Source: Thraustochytrium sp. TN22 (lineage: Eukaryota > Sar > Bigyra > Thraustochytrida > Thraustochytriidae). Taken from it: 64,000 bases of DNA. Below, piece after piece: positions 28,471 through 37,721 of this stretch (positions within the stretch are counted from its first letter, which is position 1; each line of letters starts with the position of its first letter). Position numbers and translations under genes: made by a program. The DNA is taken from NCBI GenBank assembly GCA_013306675.1, contig JABLUY010000001.1:337544-401543 (forward strand). The letters are read 5' to 3'. Below the pieces are notes generated by a model. The model was not told the origin of the DNA and did not search any database. It worked only from the letters and a program-made list of their open reading frames with translations.

Positions 28471-29368
28471 TTGGCTTTTCCCAGCCCAAGCTTACATGAA
28501 GAGCGCACGGTGCCCTGGCGAGCTCTTTAAAAGAAAGGGACGCTCGTGCATTCTGAACGACTGTCTTGCTCCACTCAAGCGAACCATCGGCCGTCTCGGG
28601 TAGCGCTCGCGTGGCTACGTCTGCTACGGCGGTATTGCCGGCCTCGTGCGATGAAAGGAGCACGATGGCGATGAGAAGAGGACTCCTGAGCTCTACGGCA
28701 CGGTCCAGACACGGCTTTTGCTCATGCACGCGAGACGAGGCGTCCAGGAAGAGCAGTGCTGCAACGTCGTCGTGGCCGTTCCAAAGCGCCCACTCTAGCG
28801 CGGTCCTGCCAAAGCGGGCGTCACGCACCTCGACGTCGGCGCTGTGGGCACGCAGCAGAAGATCAACGATGGCCACGTGGCCGCGCGCGCTGGCAAGGAG
28901 CAGCGCTGTCATGGCCTTGACGTCGCGAGCCTCGGGGTCGGCGCCAGCCGCCAGCAGCATGACGACGATCTCGAGCGAGCCCTGATCGCAGGCCCAGAGC
29001 AGCGGCGTACGGCGAAACTTTGCGTCTTCGACATCCGGGCGTGCGCCAGCCTCAAGCAGGAGCTCGACCGCGGCGGTCTTGCGCGTGCACGTGGCCTCGT
29101 GCAGCGGCGTACGAAAGGTGTCAGCGCCATAGCAAGTGGGCTCTGCACCGCGGCGCATCAGGTCACGCATGGCCGACAGCTGGCCCTTGCCAGCCGCGCG
29201 AATGAGCGCCGCGCGGCCTAGTTTGCTCTTGGCCGAGCCGAGCTGGCCTGTGCTCACCTTGACATCGAGGATGGCCGCGATGCCGGGAAGGTCACCGGTG
29301 GCGGCCGCCATGGCTAGTGCGTGGTCAAAGCCGGCCGCGAGTGGCCTCGCCTCGTCGCGTGTTGCCAT
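28445..29368 (-). CDS. Ankyrin-repeat protein, 307 aa
   Basis: An ATG-initiated frame. Residues about 15-215 form five or six ankyrin repeats, shown by the TPLHEA / TPLLWA / TALLLASARGH helix-turn signatures and by VELLLEAGARPDVED, VVMLLAAGADPEARD and VDLLLRAHSADVEVRD. These make a protein-binding surface. The C-terminal 90 residues are not repeat-like and no partner domain such as a kinase or SOCS box is seen. There is no membrane segment. The last few codons and the stop lie inside the 3' repeat array, so the C-terminus may vary among strains. The gene sits between the two opposed Cys/His paralogues. The binding partner is unknown. Confidence 0.85.
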   Translation of the reverse strand: MATRDEARPLAAGFDHALAMAAATGDLPGIAAILDVKVSTGQLGSAKSKLGRAALIRAAGKGQLSAMRDLMRRGAEPTCYGADTFRTPLHEATCTRKTAAVELLLEAGARPDVEDAKFRRTPLLWACDQGSLEIVVMLLAAGADPEARDVKAMTALLLASARGHVAIVDLLLRAHSADVEVRDARFGRTALEWALWNGHDDVAALLFLDASSRVHEQKPCLDRAVELRSPLLIAIVLLSSHEAGNTAVADVATRALPETADGSLEWSKTVVQNARASLSFKELARAPCALHVSLGWEKPNRDGEKGW

Positions 29369-29867
29369 CTCGCTGCGCGTTGCGCGTTGCGCGTTGCGCG
29401 TTGCGCGCTGCGCGCTCTGCGCGCTTGGGTGCCAGCTTATGTGTAACTTGTAAGCACTGCAGGCCAGCTGAGTGAGGTCCGCGGCGGGAGAGCGCAGCCA
29501 CTAGTACTCAGCTAGGACTTTGAGTAGTACCAAGTACACACGCACACTCTCATACCGAAGCACGTTCACAGCAGTCACTGACTCAGTGCGGTCCGTCGGA
29601 GCCGCCACTCCAAGGCGAGACGGCAGCAATCTTGAAAAAATCAGACGGCATCGAGAAAAGGGAATCATCACATTTAGGGACATTGAATAAACCTGTCAAA
29701 TGAGCCACAGGACAACGTGCTTCGCCCGCGGCAGCGGACGGGTGGCACCTTGTGTGTCGCGTCGTATGGCTCGTGCTAATGGAACGTCAAAAGGCAGTAG
29801 TCGCAGTGCGTGGTGGAAAAATTGCAAGGGCCACGCACGACCCCTCAATCCGGCCCGATCTGGGGCA
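29369..29867. other. Intergenic spacer with 7-bp repeat
   Basis: A GCGTTGC-type heptamer is repeated about six times near 29375-29421 just upstream of the ankyrin start. The remainder is less GC-rich and contains AATAAA near 29686 and several TAG/TGA-rich stretches. It probably combines the ankyrin promoter with the 3' UTR of paralogue B. No gene seen. Confidence 0.5.
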
Positions 29868-31328
29868 TTAGACGGCGACAGCGTCCGGGCGGCGCTTCTT
29901 GATGGCGCGACGCATCTTCTGGCGGCGGCGGCGGAGCTCACGCTTCTCCTGTGTGGTGGCCTTGCGCTTCTTGACCGGGCAAAAGCCGTCGGGGCGGTGG
30001 CCGGCGACAAGCTGACCACTCTGCCGGCGCACGCCGAAGCAAACACTGCAGAACTGGATGGAGCGGCGGGTGGCCGTCATGCTGGCGTGGGCCATGGTGG
30101 CGTCGGGCGACGCGGCGGAGAAGATGTCCTCGTCATCGGCGGGCTTCTTGGTGGGCTTGAAGTCGTCCATGGGCATGAAGGACGGGTCAAAGGCGGGCTC
30201 GAGGCCCACGCCCGAACCCATCGAGGTGGTGCCCGAGGAGAGGCTGCCGCTCGAGGCGGACGAGTAGCCGTCGCGCGAGAACGGTGCCGAGGGCGGCGGC
30301 GGCTGCGAGAACTGGTGCTGGTGCGGGATGTGCTGGTGCTGCTGCATCGGGTAATGGTGCACCGGCATGTAGGGAGAAGAGGGCACAGGATGCTCGACAC
30401 GCGGCGCGGCGACGGTGTGCGAGTCGGGGAGCATCGAAGTGGGGCCGAAAAGATCGGAGATCCCGCCGGTGGACAGCGCGCGGCCGCCGAGAGGGATGGG
30501 CTCGAGGCGGTCCATGTCGAGGCCGTCGGGCATGTCGAAGTTCGCGCCGGAGGCGCTGTTGTGAGTGTGGTGCGCGTCATGGTCTTCCTCGGCGCCGACA
30601 AGCTTGTCGATGTCGATGTTGGGCAGGCTCTCGCATGAGAGCGAGACCTCACTGATGGAGCGGAAGAGGAGCGGGACCTCGAGGCCGGCGTGCTCGTTGT
30701 CGCTGCCAGCGGCAGGCGAGGTGGCGAAGAGGAAGGCGAAGCGCGGGGCGTTCATGTCGAGGCCGTTCAGCGGGAAGCGCGAAGCGATGGCGGGCGGGAG
30801 CGCGCGCACGGACTTGGGGTTCCAGCCGCGGAAGGCGAGCGCGCAGGTCTGGCACTCATACTGCTTGGCGGCGACGTAGGTGTCGTCGCTGGCGGCGAAC
30901 CAAAAGTCCGAGGGCCAGACACCCTCGTCGACGTCGTGCGTGGAGGAGCACTGCGGGCAGGGCATCTTGCGCGAGAGCGGGGCACCGGGCGCCGAGAGCG
31001 CCTCCGGAACCCAGAGAATGAGACGCTGGTTGGCAAGGCCGTTGCCCATGCTCTGCAGGGGCACGACCAGGCGCACATCGCCGGCGCGCTGCGCATTATC
31101 GACGGCTGCCTTGACGGCGGCGAGCGCCGACTCGACGTGGGCGGCGAGCGGCGCGTTCTTGACGGACTGTGCGCCCTCCTGCTGCTGCTGGTCCTCCTGC
31201 TGCTGCTGCTGCTGCATGGACAGCGAGTCCGTGCGCTCGTCCTCGTCCATCTCGTCCCAGGTGCGCAGCACCGTAGACCCGATCTTGAGACCAGGGAGCA
31301 TGGTAGCGGCGGTGCTGGTAGGCGCCAT
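29868..31328 (-). CDS. Zinc-ribbon-like protein with C-terminal C-x2-C-x13-H-x5-C motif (paralogue B)
   Basis: A 486-residue protein starting at ATG. It has an early Gln-rich stretch (residues about 38-55), then a four-Cys segment at about 120-175 (PCPQCSST ... YECQTCALAF, then RGWNPKSVRALPPAIASRFP) that looks like a zinc ribbon followed by a helical region. The middle is Pro/Ser/His-rich. The C-terminus repeats the paralogue A motif with identical spacing: Cys427, Cys430, His444, Cys450 in FCSVCFGVRRQSGQLVAGHR, then PDGFCPV and EKRELRRRRQKMRRAIKKRR. Paralogue A lacks the first ribbon. A nuclear nucleic-acid-binding or regulatory role is inferred from the metal-ligand pattern plus basic tail. 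I recognise no named function. It is opposed to paralogue A and separated from it by the ankyrin gene. Confidence 0.8.
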   Translation of the reverse strand: MAPTSTAATMLPGLKIGSTVLRTWDEMDEDERTDSLSMQQQQQQEDQQQQEGAQSVKNAPLAAHVESALAAVKAAVDNAQRAGDVRLVVPLQSMGNGLANQRLILWVPEALSAPGAPLSRKMPCPQCSSTHDVDEGVWPSDFWFAASDDTYVAAKQYECQTCALAFRGWNPKSVRALPPAIASRFPLNGLDMNAPRFAFLFATSPAAGSDNEHAGLEVPLLFRSISEVSLSCESLPNIDIDKLVGAEEDHDAHHTHNSASGANFDMPDGLDMDRLEPIPLGGRALSTGGISDLFGPTSMLPDSHTVAAPRVEHPVPSSPYMPVHHYPMQQHQHIPHQHQFSQPPPPSAPFSRDGYSSASSGSLSSGTTSMGSGVGLEPAFDPSFMPMDDFKPTKKPADDEDIFSAASPDATMAHASMTATRRSIQFCSVCFGVRRQSGQLVAGHRPDGFCPVKKRKATTQEKRELRRRRQKMRRAIKKRRPDAVAV

Positions 31329-34300
31329 TCTGGTTTTGCTGGTGCTGGTGCTGGTGCTGCTGCCGAGACGACCAGTCTCGATGGCGATCGCGACCTGTGC
31401 GGCTGACCTTGCCGTCCCGGACGGCGGCGCGCTCAGACGGTCAGGGCGTGACGGGCCTTGCGCGCGCGCGCGAGGAAACCTGCCTGCTGGCTGCGGCGGC
31501 CTCGTGCTGTGCTGTGCTGCTGCGCGCTGGTTGCGCTGCGCCGCGCTGTGCTGCGCGGGGCGGGGTCTCCTCGCGAAGGCGAGACGAGACTTGACTAGCC
31601 TGGCTGGCTAGCTGACTGACTGGGCGGGTGCGGGACCAGGCTTACTGCCCCGTGCCCGTCGCAGGTCTGGCGATGAGGAGCGAGACGGGAGCTCGCGGCG
31701 TGGCGCGGCGCGGCGCGGCGCGGCGCGGCCTGGCCTTGTCGAGCGGAGGCTGGCTCGGCGCGCGGCTTGGCGCTGCGCGGCGTGACGTGCAGGTGCAGGC
31801 GCAGACGCTGGCTGGCGCGGGCACAGGCGCGGGCGCAGGCTGGACTGGCTGACGGAGCACGCCGGGTTGCGGTTTTGCCTGTCCTGGTGGCGGCGCGGGC
31901 GGCGCCAGCAGAGCGCCGAGGGGGCGCTCGCCGCCGCTCGCTCTGACATGCATGCGATTCCACTGTGGACAAACGCTTGCCTACCGTCCCCCCGCAGCGT
32001 CGTGCTGGAGAGCCTCGCAGTCTGCGGGAGCGCCGAGATTAGGGGCAATACAGCGCAGTGGCGGGAGAGGGCGGTCGCTCGCTGTGGGGGAGGCGGCGAG
32101 AAAAGTTTCAACGCTCCTCTCCTGGGCGCTGTGTGTCGCAGCTAAGCAACTGCGGCCGTTTGAGGGAAGATGCGGGGTGAAGTTCTGAGGAACGGCCAGT
32201 CAGCGCAGGTCTCCTTGCGGTGGCGACGGGCGCGACTGGCCAAGAACAGGGCTTGAGTGCGCAACGATCTTTGGGGGCAGAGCTAGCTGGCCAGCTGGCC
32301 AGGTAGCCTGAGGGCCCTCCGAGAGGGTCGGCGCGAGGGGGGTGGGTAGGGGCTGCGAAAGGCTGCGAGGAGGCGCGTGGGATGACGGCGCCTCCTCCCC
32401 CGCTCGCACGGACCGGCGCGCGGGGGCCTAGTGCCATGGCCAGCCGCCCAAAGCAACCACATATCACAGCCCTACCGCAGTGCGAGTGCACAGACCAGGC
32501 CCCAAGCTAGTCCAGCATGCTGGCCAATGCCGCCAGCATCTGCAAGGAAGCAATTTGCTTGCTGGATCCAAGGGCCGCCCTTACCAGTGCAGCCCCACAA
32601 AGACGAACGCCGAGATTCTCAAGACGCTTGGTGCGAAATGCAGGCTGCTCTGGGACACCGCAAAGTCAACGCGCGCAAGATCGCTCTCGAAGCAGCGTCG
32701 AGCGGGTTCCTTTCGCGGTGCTTGACGAACCAGCTTGCGGTGCCGTGCGGCGTCTGCGGCGCCGCCGCAGCACGCTGTGAACATTCTAGCCTGCCGAGGC
32801 GGGTCTTATCTGAGCAGTCAGCGGGACTGCGCGGGGAGCCGCGCGCTAATCCGCCTGCCCGCGAGCTGGCCGTGGCTGGCGATCGAGCGATGAACGAGAA
32901 GCCGCAGGCCAGGCCACGCAAGCGAGCGAGCAAGCGTCGGCGAGCAGCAATCGACGGGCTGCCTGCCACGAGCGACACAAGAAAGGGCGCCCCGGCCCGC
33001 GCCAAGCGTACGCACGCGCCAGCGCGCCAGCGCCAACCAAGCGCCGCATGCAGAAGGCCGGCCCCGCAAATCGCGCCGCACGAGCACAGCCAGAGTCCCG
33101 CCGGACGGACCCTCGGAATTCGCGCGCGCCGCCGCGCGGGCAGCCGGCGCGAGCCCTGCCGCCGACTTGCTGGCGTTAAGTTAGTAGTTAGCGAGCGAGG
33201 CAGGAGCCTGCCGCTGCTTGCGGGCGCAGCCTGGCGGCGCCCGGCCACGGCCAGCCAAGCAGCCAGCCAGCCGGAGGGCCAGCCACCGCGCCGCACCGCA
33301 CGGCTCGGCACAGCACCGCAAAACCGTGGACGGTGCATGAGAAAGGCTCGCCAGGGCCGGGCCAGGGCTGCCTGAGTCAGCCTGACCGCCGCGCACGGCG
33401 GTCGACGTGTCGACATGTGCCGCCGCTGCAGTCCGCGGCGCCACGCGCTGAAAGGCGGGGCTCTCAGAGCGCCGCGGCGCTGCGCTCTTGCGAGCGCGCC
33501 TGCGGAAGTCGCCGGGAAGCTCTGGCGCGCTCGCAGGGGTGGGCGTCAAGGCGCGCGAGCGCGTGGGGTCGCTTTCCTCGCCGCTTTGTTGCGCGCCCGC
33601 CGTCACGGTGCAGTTGGCCGCCTGCGGCCGGCAACTGTCGTGTCGTGCCGTGCCGTGCTGTGCTGGCTGTGTTGCGCGGCGCAGCGTGGCGCGGCGCGTC
33701 GTCCGCTGCAGCCGCCGCCGTCGGCCCTCCCTGGCTGAATGTCAGGAGGCGGCCACTGTGTCATTGATTCCCGTGCTGCGCTTCCACAGTGGTGCGGGAC
33801 GGCCACGCCGTGCTGCGCGCCGCGGGCGCTGCGCCCAGGAGACCGGGGGGGAGGCGGCCACCAGCCAGCACAGTGTTGTCGCGCCTCCCCTTCCCCCCCT
33901 CCCGACTGCCGGGGCGGGGCGGGCCGGACGCCAAGTTCGCCGCGGCCGGCGCTACTGGCGGCGCGGCCGGTGCGCCAGGCGCGGCCGGTGCGCCGCGCAG
34001 CCGCGGCGCCAGCCGCAATCACGACCCCGCCGGGCCCGCTCCCGCCGCCGGTCAAGGGCGCGGCAGCGGCGGTGGCGCGCTCGACCGCATCCGAGTTGGA
34101 CGAACTCCGGAGCCGCCCCTGTCCAGAACGTCCAGCTTTGGCTAAGAGCGTTCGTTCTCATCCGCGCAAGTTAGAACGACGCCCGCCGGCCGGCGGGCCG
34201 TCAGGGCGGCGTAACGGTGGCGTAACCGTGCGTATTCCGTTGGCCTAACCAACACGGCGGGATTTCCCGCCTCCACGCTGGAGCCGGATCAATCGGGGGT

Positions 34301-34723
34301 TCTGCCGAGGAGCCAGCGGAGGCGGTACGGCGCGTTGTTCGCGAAGGTCGGCGGAGCGGGGGAAAGCTCGCCAGAAAGTAGACAAACGGGGGCGCAAGTG
34401 GGGCTTGCCCATTTCGGAGCAGCCAATCAGAGTTTAGGCCGACCTGGCTGCCACTGGCGAGCGCTAATCGAGGGGAAGGGGTAGTCCCGCTTCGAGCCCG
34501 CCACGCTGGAGGGAGGGACGGCGCCGGTTCCTGGCGGCGACGTGGACGCGGGCGCCGGCCGCGCGCGCGCGCGAAACGAGCATCTGCACCTCCTGGCTGG
34601 CTTCGGACTGCCGATTGGAGGAGCGAGGCGCAGACTCGCTTCGCGACTTGCTGGACGGGCAGCACCAGGGCACGAGCAGTACCACCGTGCGGTGCTGACC
34701 GCCGAGCGCGCGCGGCCGCCGCG
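31329..34723. other. 3.4-kb intergenic region upstream of bZIP gene
   Basis: No supportable gene. It is GC-rich with GGCGC runs near 31703-31729, overlapping short palindromes of AGCTAGCTGGCCAGCTGGCC type near 32281-32304, and a tandem 18-mer near 33957-33993 (core ggcgcggccggtgcgcc). Open frames up to 314 codons here are Arg/Ala/Pro-rich and overlap equally long frames on the other strand, so they are taken as composition artefacts. The last 300 bases hold two CCAAT-type sites. Confidence 0.45.
34421..34618 (+). promoter_or_regulatory. Opposed CCAAT boxes before bZIP gene A
   Basis: AGCCAATCAG at 34421-34430 matches the NF-Y CCAAT-box consensus. A second site in reverse orientation (ATTGG at 34614-34618) lies about 105 bases before the start codon. 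CCAAT boxes within 350 bases of a start codon are typical promoter elements. Function here is inferred. Confidence 0.4.
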
Positions 34724-35740
34724 ATGACGGCAGAGGAGGCGATGATGGGCGGCGCCGAGTCGGACGCGACGACCACGGTGCAGTCGGACGTGTCGGAGTG
34801 CGCGAGCCCGCCGTTCTCGCCTGGGTCCGAGCAGGACAGCGGCGCCACGCCGCGCAAGCGCAGGCGCAACGCCGAGGACGACGAGGTGCGCAAGCACCGC
34901 CTCCAGGAGCGCAAGCGGCGCAACCGCGAGTCTGCCGAGCGCTCGCGCCAGCGCAAGCTCCAGTACTACAAGGACCTTGAGGTTTCGGTCGGCACGCTCC
35001 GCCGCGAGAACGCAGAGCTCAAGCGCAAGGCCGCCGCTTACGACTCCCTGCAGGCCGAGGTGGCCAAGCTGCGCGCTCAGCTGGCCGGTGCGGCCGATGC
35101 TGCTCCTGCTGCCGCTGAACCCGCCAAAGAGCCCGACGCGGACCTCGCGCCCCTCCCGACTGACGTTGACGAGGCCGACCTCACACGCCTCTCGGCTGAC
35201 GACGAGACCTCGCAGCTCGCGCAGAGCATCTCGCTGGCCCTCGACGAGGTCATGAACGCCGTTCCTGCTGCGCCCGCGTCCGCATCCGCGCGTGCAGCTG
35301 CGCGCACTGACGCTGGTGCTGCCGGCCCTGACGCGCTCGACCTCGCGCTCGAGGACCTCTTTTCCAGTGCCGAGGACACCACCAATACGAAGAAGGTCGT
35401 AACCTCCTCCTCCTCCTCCTCGTCGGAGGCCGCCGCCGCGCCCCGCGCACCCGAGGCGGATCTCTTCTTCAAGGACCTGTTTGCACCCCTTGAATCAGCA
35501 GTATTCAATCGCGGCGCCTCGATTCGTTCGCCTATGAACGCAACGTTGGCGACTGCACTCGCTTCCCTGCAGCTGGAGCGCAAACTGGCCCTGATGACGA
35601 TGATCTGCTCGCTCGCGTGGCCCACGACGGCCTTGACGACGACCTTCTGTCCCTCCCGAACCTCGACCTGTGATTTTAGTAGTGGCTCTAACGAAAGCGC
35701 ACCCAGTTCTTGTGAAGGTCCTTTTCCTTGCAACCGTTGA
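34724..35740 (+). CDS. bZIP transcription factor A
   Basis: A 338-residue frame from ATG. Residues about 45-110 form a bZIP domain. The basic region ERKRRNRESAERSRQRK has the N-x7-R DNA-contact signature (NRESAERSR), followed by a leucine-zipper heptad region (LEVSVGTLRRENAELKRKAA). It is a nuclear, dimeric, sequence-specific DNA-binding protein. An acidic, Ser-rich region follows. The annotated C-terminus after about residue 285 is suspect: a +2 frame from 35587 reads an acidic stretch ending VAHDGLDDDLLSLPNLDL, stopping at 35673, which looks like an activation tail and resembles LAHDEAVDLDLKLE of bZIP B. A TTCCCTGCAG acceptor-like site ends at 35572, so a short intron or an indel near 35370-35572 is likely. 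A close paralogue lies opposed at 37722-38984. Confidence 0.85.
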   Translation: MTAEEAMMGGAESDATTTVQSDVSECASPPFSPGSEQDSGATPRKRRRNAEDDEVRKHRLQERKRRNRESAERSRQRKLQYYKDLEVSVGTLRRENAELKRKAAAYDSLQAEVAKLRAQLAGAADAAPAAAEPAKEPDADLAPLPTDVDEADLTRLSADDETSQLAQSISLALDEVMNAVPAAPASASARAAARTDAGAAGPDALDLALEDLFSSAEDTTNTKKVVTSSSSSSSEAAAAPRAPEADLFFKDLFAPLESAVFNRGASIRSPMNATLATALASLQLERKLALMTMICSLAWPTTALTTTFCPSRTSTCDFSSGSNESAPSSCEGPFPCNR

Positions 35741-35944
35741 CGTGGCGAACCTTGCCTTGATGCTGGCTGGCTGATGGCAAGCGGAAATTACCTTTTCAGC
35801 GTGTTCCAGCGCGCAAGGTGCCAGAACACTTGACTCGGAGCGAAGGAAGACATGGTCCGCACCTCAAACCAATCTTCCGCTCCTCGAGACGAATCTCCTC
35901 CACGGAAGCACCCGGCGCATCGCAGCGAGTGCGCCGAGCACGCA

Positions 35945-36210
35945 TGCACTGTCAACGCGTTGCGAGCACGCCTGCACTGTCAACGCGTTGCGAGCACGCC
36001 TGCACTGTCAACGCGTTGCGAGCACGCACACACTGTCAACGCGTTGCGAGCACGCATGCACTGTCAACGCGTTGCGAGCACGCATGCACTGTCAACGCGT
36101 TGCGAGCACGCCTGCACTGTCAACGCGTTGCGAGCACAACGCACTGTCACGCGTTGCGAGCACGCCTGCACTGTCAACGCGTTGCGAGCACGCATGCGCT
36201 GTCAAGGTAT
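35945..36210. repeat. 28-bp array of palindromic ACGCGT sites
   Basis: About ten direct copies of a 28-bp unit (tgcactgtcaacgcgttgcg + agcacgc[a/c]). Eight copies contain the perfect 10-bp palindrome CAACGCGTTG, one a TCACGCGTTG variant, and the last is degenerate. Each core contains ACGCGT, the MluI cell-cycle-box sequence bound by MBF in yeast. A period of 28 bp is not a multiple of three, so coding is unlikely. The array lies 200 bases past the bZIP A stop. Confidence 0.95.
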
Positions 36211-36242
36211 GCTCGCAATCCTCCTGTGCTCGGTCAACCTCC

Positions 36243-36400
36243 CTTCGCACGGCGAGTTGCTTGTTGGCTCCCGCCCTTCGCACCGCGACTTGCTTGTTGG
36301 CTCCTGCCCTCCGCACCGCGAGTTGCTTGTTGGCTCCTGCCCTTCGCACCGCGAGTTGCTTGTTGACTCCTGTGCACCGCGAGCTGCCTGTTGACTTTCG
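36243..36400. repeat. 33-bp tandem repeat, about five copies
   Basis: Direct copies of a 33-bp unit (cttcgcaccgcgagttgctt + gttggctcctgcc) begin at 36243, 36276, 36309 and 36342, with a degenerate fifth copy. The unit length is a multiple of three, so an 11-residue repeat could be read, but no gene context supports translation. Confidence 0.9.
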
Positions 36401-37721
36401 CTCGCATGCCACTTTTCTCAAGCCCGTTGGCACAACTTGAAGCTCGCGAGCCTGCGTAGAAGCGCGATAACGTTACCTCAAAGAGGGCCCGTCTGCAGCA
36501 ACCTGCGCCGCTGGAATGCGCTGCGTGCTTGCCACACACCGTCCAGGCGAGGAAGTAGAAAGTGCTTTGCGGAAGCATCTCAGCTCAAGTTCTAGCTAGC
36601 TTCAAATTCTCTAGCTAGTTGCATACCCGCCAAGAGACGACAGTCCTCAACCAGCGGGCTGCCGGGCTGCGGCATGCGGCGCACGCGGTGCAGCCCCGCG
36701 TGAGCGCATGCGGCTGCAGCGCGGGATCCACGCAAGTGCAATTCACGGACGTGCTCAGGATCAAAGCTTTGCACCAGCCTCCTAGGCTAGGCTAGAGAGC
36801 GCGTCGAGCACGCTCGCGTCGGGGTCCACGACTGCTCGAGCCGCACGGCTGCGAGGTTTTTGCTAGAGGGCAAAGGTCGCCTCTGCCCGACTCTTGCCAG
36901 CCTGGCTGACTCCGCGTGCGAGTGACACCTCATTGCCAGGCTGGCTGGCCCAGGCTGGCAAGGCCCACACTGGGACGGGCAATCCGACCCATGCCAGCCT
37001 GTCCCCAGCCTCAGCCCGCACTCGACTGGCACCCACGCACTCTTCTCCGCGAGCCCTTGCCAGGCCCAGCTAAAATAAGGTCAATCGACCTCACCACGCG
37101 ATCGAGGAAATGTGCTCGTGCCACGTGGCTCGGGGTGGCTTCGAGTCGTGCACACTCCACATTCGTGTCGCTCCATGATTGCTTCGAAAGAGCCTTCTTC
37201 TGGACCTGCGAGCCTCGCGGACGGGCCCTGCAGTGTCACGGCAGGCGGCCGGGTGCAAGTTCCATCAATGATTGACTGCGCCACACGTTGACCAAGAGTA
37301 TGTCGCATGTTTCGAAAAAAGGGGGAACCCGTTGACCTCAGCCGGCTCGCGAAAAGTGTACGTACAAGCCAAGGGTGTTGTGCGCTATGCTGAGTGACGA
37401 GTCGGTGACGCGTCTGCCAGTGGGGCGAAGTTGGATCGCTTAAACGGCTCGACGTGGGGTCGTGGGACACCGCGGGACACCGTGGGACACCCGCACATGC
37501 TTTGTTCCCGGGTCTCCATCGTGGCGTGTGAAACTTTGCGGAAACCGATGGATGGCATTGCACCAGTTCGGGTCTCTTTGCGTGCTTGCGTGGTAGCAAT
37601 CCGTCATGGAATCGCGCGAGATCGACGGCCTCCCTGCGCCAATCCATTTCGGTTGTGAAGCCTCCGTCAAACGTGCGAATCACAAAGCTTCCGCGGAGAC
37701 GAGCGGCGGCTCGCAACTAGC

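Larger units (their letters stand above)
35741..37721. other. Intergenic region between convergent bZIP genes
   Basis: It holds two tandem arrays annotated separately (28-bp and 33-bp units). The rest (about 36410-37721) is less GC-rich. Between 36900 and 37035 are several CCAGGCTGGC-like dispersed motifs, and near 37463-37492 a short GGGACACCG repeat. No supportable gene. Confidence 0.5.

Noticed and set aside
32431-33375. 314-codon frame upstream of bZIP A
   Set aside because: Ala/Arg/Pro composition with an equally long opposite-strand frame; no motif or coding periodicity evident by eye.
35945-36210. CRISPR-like array reading of the 28-bp repeats
   Set aside because: Units abut without unique spacers and the host is a eukaryote; it is a minisatellite.
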